From the NCBI GenBank assembly GCA_046260155.1, contig JBJYXV010000050.1, forward strand, positions 1-64,000: a DNA stretch of 64,000 nt. Reading direction: 5' to 3'. Of this stretch, positions 61,238 to 64,000 are shown piece after piece; position 1 is the first letter of the stretch, and each line of letters opens with the position of its first letter. Position numbers and translations under genes: made by a program. Source of the stretch: PFL25 sp046260155. GTDB lineage: Bacteria; Chloroflexota; Anaerolineae; Anaerolineales; UBA4823. The notes under the pieces are model-generated. The model saw only the letters and a list, made by a program, of their open reading frames with translations, was not told the origin of the DNA and did no database searches.

Positions 61238-62551
61238 TTACCGGGCTACCAATTGATACAGTCCCCCATCCAGGGCAACGTAATAAAGTTCACCACTTTG
61301 ATCTTCACCAAACGAAGTGATGCTGCTGCTTGTCTGAAATAACAACTGGTTTTGCCATGCGCCGTCTTGATCAAGGAATAATCCCCAAATAGTTCCCGAT
61401 CCATAATCCCCGTAGAGATAGATACCGTTCCACTCTGGCAGCTGTTCTCCACGATAGACAGCACCACCGATCACGGAAAATCCCTGGTCACGACCATATT
61501 CTGCGACAGGATCGATGATCTTTAAACCCTCCGTTTGGGAACTGTTTCCGTAGGGATGAGATCCTTCACGGAAATTCCAGCCAAAATTAGCTCCCCCAGG
61601 AAATCCGGCCGGCAGATAGTCGATCTCTTCCCAAGATCCCTGCCCAACATCACCGATGAAGAGCTCGCCCGTCAGGCGATCAAATGAAAAACGCCAGGGA
61701 TTGCGCAGCCCGTATGCCCAGACTTCAGGCGCCCCGCCCTGATCAGCAAATGGATTATCGGGGGGGATAGCATAGCCTTCTACCTGGTCTACATCCAGCC
61801 GCAGCAGCTTGCCCAGGAGCGAATAGGTGTTCTGAGCGTTGCCCAGCGGATCCCCTCCGCTGCCGCCATCTCCCAGGGCAAGATAAAGGTAGCCATCGGT
61901 GCCGAATGCCATCCCACCGCCGTTGTGATTTGCAAAAGGTTGTTCGATAACCAGCAGTTTCAGCTCAGAGTCCAAATTGGCTTGATCTGGATCAGCGGAC
62001 ACCTTAAAACGAGCGATCACTGTGTCCCCATTAAGATCTGTGTAGTTGACGAAAAAATATCCATTTTCTAAATATTGTGGGTGAAAGGCAAGACCTAACA
62101 AACCCCGCTCCCCGCAGCAGCTCACCTGCCTCGAGATATCAAGGAATGGCGTTGGCTGGAGTTCTCGGTCGCGGGCAATAAGAATCCTTCCAGGTTGCTC
62201 AACAATAAACTGGCGCCCAGAGCCATCCCCCGCATTGGACAAGCCAATGGGTTGGTTTAATTCATTGAGGATCAACTGCCAGGTATATTCTCCGGGGGCC
62301 GGGAAATGGATCATTGGAGGTTCATCTACCTCTGGGGTGGGAGTGGGTGCTGCAGTGAGGCTCTCAGTGGCTGTTTCCGCCAGGATGAACGGGGAAGGTT
62401 CAAGTGGTTTTGGTGTATCTGTCTGAGAGATTTCCGTGCTATGAGAAAAGGTTGGGGTGGATACCAGGGGTACCGGGGTAGTTGAACTCAAACATGCGGA
62501 TACCATCACCAGAAAAATCAAAAATAAAGAAAGTACCAATAAACGGTTCAA
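61238..62551 (-). CDS. PQQ-type glucose/sorbosone dehydrogenase-like lipoprotein
   Basis: The 437-residue lipoprotein (lipobox MVSAC) has a Thr/Pro linker and a six-bladed propeller with the glucose/sorbosone dehydrogenase pattern: FIVEQPGRI, CCGERGLLGLAFHPQY, NHNGGGMAFGTDGYLYLALGDG, EVWAYGLRNPWRFSFD and FIGDVGQGSWEEIDY. This family binds PQQ and calcium and oxidises sugars, but PQQ use is not proven here. The start is a TTG at 62551 with GAGG five bases upstream. It precedes the two phosphoesterase genes on the same strand. Confidence 0.87.
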   Translation of the reverse strand: MNRLLVLSLFLIFLVMVSACLSSTTPVPLVSTPTFSHSTEISQTDTPKPLEPSPFILAETATESLTAAPTPTPEVDEPPMIHFPAPGEYTWQLILNELNQPIGLSNAGDGSGRQFIVEQPGRILIARDRELQPTPFLDISRQVSCCGERGLLGLAFHPQYLENGYFFVNYTDLNGDTVIARFKVSADPDQANLDSELKLLVIEQPFANHNGGGMAFGTDGYLYLALGDGGSGGDPLGNAQNTYSLLGKLLRLDVDQVEGYAIPPDNPFADQGGAPEVWAYGLRNPWRFSFDRLTGELFIGDVGQGSWEEIDYLPAGFPGGANFGWNFREGSHPYGNSSQTEGLKIIDPVAEYGRDQGFSVIGGAVYRGEQLPEWNGIYLYGDYGSGTIWGLFLDQDGAWQNQLLFQTSSSITSFGEDQSGELYYVALDGGLYQLVAR

Positions 62552-62574
62552 ATTTACCTCGTTGGGAAATCACC

Positions 62575-62937
62575 CTATTCTTCATCTTCAGTAAACTCAG
62601 CCTCAACGACATCTTCATCATCGATCTGCTGGGAATCTCGCCATTGACCCGAGATTTCCCCAGCCAGGGCAGCCCGGTGTTCCTCCACAACGTGTTGCGG
62701 GCATAACTCGACAAATATAAACAGTCCAAATCCGATAATAGCAGCATCGTCAATCGGCCCAAGGATCAGATCAGGTATGACCAGGTAAATCACGGTTGCG
62801 ATTGGAATCAATTTCAAGAACGGATTCACGCGGCGATCTCGCATCAGTCGAAATACTAACTTAAAAAGGTTGGATATTTCATTAAACACACCACCACCGC
62901 CGGAATTTACCATTGAACTTTTTCTCTTGTCAGACAT
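62575..62937 (-). CDS. DUF1232 small membrane protein
   Basis: The 120-residue protein has the DUF1232 pattern with one or two membrane helices (LKLIPIATVIYLVIPDLILGPIDDAAIIG, here spanning residues about 40-68) and an acidic C-terminal tail. DUF1232 (YkvA-like) proteins are of unknown function, often near membrane or stress genes. It lies upstream of the sugar dehydrogenase-like gene by 23 bases, with GAGG before its ATG. Confidence 0.8.
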   Translation of the reverse strand: MSDKRKSSMVNSGGGGVFNEISNLFKLVFRLMRDRRVNPFLKLIPIATVIYLVIPDLILGPIDDAAIIGFGLFIFVELCPQHVVEEHRAALAGEISGQWRDSQQIDDEDVVEAEFTEDEE

Positions 62938-63075
62938 GAAAACCTCGCAAGATTACAGATAAGGTTGATCCGGAGATATTTGAGAATTGATCGGATTAGC
63001 CTTAATATTACAACCAGTTTTGCAGCCGGCCATTCATGCAATTATAGAACAGGAACCATTAGGCCGGCGGGTAAA

Positions 63076-64000
63076 TTATTTTTCATTAATCTCAAAGATG
63101 GTGCCTTGACCATTGCCTTGAACTTCAGGAAAATAGAGCTGGGATGCTCTGGGGGGAAGAACCCTGTAATCACCAGGCTGCAAAGCTACCATCTGGTAAA
63201 CAAGCTCATATGTTCCTGGTGATAATTGATCTGCTGCCCAGGAAATTCGATCATCGTATATACGGGGTGTGTTGAATTCCCACCAGTCCCAACCTTGTTC
63301 TAAATAATGTTCTGGAATAAATTGTGAGTCCTGGCTGGTATTGAGACTCATATCCAGAATTTCCGCTCCAGCTGGAATATAGTCCTCAACCATTAAGTAA
63401 TATGTTGTCTCAGGTATAGTGAGCGTCAAGCGAACAGTAACCAACTCACCATTCTTCGCCTGGCTTATTTCAGGGCAGCTTTCTTGCAAACAGTCTGTAT
63501 CAGAAGGAAAATAGCGCCGGGAAACATTGACCCCTTGGTCCAATGGCGCGATATCGTCAACCGGGAGATACACATTGAGATGCGTATTGTAATAAAGCCT
63601 GCCAAGGCCATCTCCACGAGAAATTAACAAGCTGTTGGGTTCACTCGGGTATAAGCTGGATATTGATGTACTGGTCTCAACGGGTGTGAGCTGGGAATTT
63701 CCCATCGCCTCACCTACAACCAAGGGATTGTCATTCAGATCTGCAGAAAACTCAAACTCGCCACTCAATTCACCGGTCCCCTGCATCACCGTTGCCAAGC
63801 TCATTAATACCCAGGCTGACTCATAAGTGGAACTCCAGGCACCCGACGAATTACGATTGGACATCAAATAGCGCAGCGCGTCTGCAACCAGAGGTGAGGC
63901 TGGATCTTGTTTCGCCAGGGCATAAAGCACCACTGCTGTTGACTGCAGGGTGGTGCTCATGTTTTGCCAGCTGGCTTCCCGATTTTCCCAGTGGGCACCC
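63076..64000 (-). CDS. C-terminal part of an alpha-2-macroglobulin-like protein (5' end cut)
   Basis: The frame is open to the window edge, and its visible part begins GAHWENREASWQN, so the gene starts outside. It has the end of the helical thioester (TED) domain (TTLQSTAVVLYALA, ALRYLMSN, SSTYESAWVLMSL) and the C-terminal receptor-binding/MG10-like strands, with VEDYIPAGAEIL and GTYELVYQMVALQPGDYRVLPP. Bacterial macroglobulins trap foreign proteases outside the cell. The thioester motif itself would lie beyond the window. The gene ends 138 bases before DUF1232 on the same strand. Confidence 0.85.
   Translation of the reverse strand, partial: GAHWENREASWQNMSTTLQSTAVVLYALAKQDPASPLVADALRYLMSNRNSSGAWSSTYESAWVLMSLATVMQGTGELSGEFEFSADLNDNPLVVGEAMGNSQLTPVETSTSISSLYPSEPNSLLISRGDGLGRLYYNTHLNVYLPVDDIAPLDQGVNVSRRYFPSDTDCLQESCPEISQAKNGELVTVRLTLTIPETTYYLMVEDYIPAGAEILDMSLNTSQDSQFIPEHYLEQGWDWWEFNTPRIYDDRISWAADQLSPGTYELVYQMVALQPGDYRVLPPRASQLYFPEVQGNGQGTIFEINEK

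Noticed and set aside
1..64000. tRNA, rRNA, CRISPR, insertion sequence or prophage
   Set aside because: No cloverleaf with a GTTCRA arm, no regular spaced repeats and no transposase, integrase or phage gene was seen on either strand.

Overview
The window looks like a chromosomal segment of an uncultured or little-studied Chloroflexota bacterium, most likely Anaerolineae. This is inferred from gene content: lipoproteins with long Pro/Thr linkers, a sortase with IPQTG-anchored proteins, a CdaA/YbbR pair, a SARP-type regulator with NB-ARC and TPR regions, DUF951, and an Opp-type binding protein with an Anaerolineae-like acidic Pro/Thr linker. Both edges cut a gene: a PAP2 phosphatase on the left and an alpha-2-macroglobulin-like protein on the right. 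I saw no rRNA, tRNA, CRISPR array, insertion sequence or phage gene.

Layout. 0-12 kb: PAP2 phosphatase, a DUF4405/DUF2202 pair, a ParB-like protein divergent from a SARP-type regulator, a GyrI-like protein behind a LexA-like box, a putative glycosyltransferase, a radical SAM protein and a LysM/M23 lipoprotein. 12-17 kb: a cell-surface locus with two exported IPQTG proteins, each preceded by a related structured leader ending in a terminator, followed by their likely sortase and a LysM lipoprotein. 17-23.5 kb: Nudix hydrolase, zinc-ribbon protein, signal peptidase, and the row coaE(-GNAT)/cdaA/ybbR/der. 23.6-30 kb: a five-gene oligopeptide ABC transporter whose binding protein is circularly permuted and whose OppC-type permease carries an extra extracytoplasmic domain. 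30-44.6 kb: mainly housekeeping metabolism (kbl, tyrA, M50 protease, rsmI, sugar isomerase, ilvE) and a two-component system. 44.9-51.3 kb: metal homeostasis, with fur-feoB-feoA under a palindromic Fur-type box, then a YHS protein, an ArsR repressor with tandem palindromes, and a P1B ATPase with an SPC motif. 51.4-56 kb: amidase, HAD hydrolase, tandem-GNAT protein, MFS transporter. 56-59.2 kb: an ABC exporter operon with two GNAT acetyltransferases, preceded by a promoter, a 29-codon leader peptide and two interchangeable terminators. 59.2-64 kb: two paralogous secreted metallophosphoesterases, a secreted sugar dehydrogenase-like lipoprotein, DUF1232 and the partial macroglobulin.

The three most unusual things are: (1) the circularly permuted solute-binding protein at 28105-29874 with its atypical permease; (2) the complete transcription-attenuation leader at 58.9-59.16 kb with an Arg-Ile-Arg leader peptide, which suggests drug- or ribosome-stress-induced expression of the ABC/GNAT operon; and (3) the pair of related attenuator leaders, of a class I do not recognise, in front of two sortase substrates. 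All functional statements are from reading the sequence and family knowledge; no database search was run.
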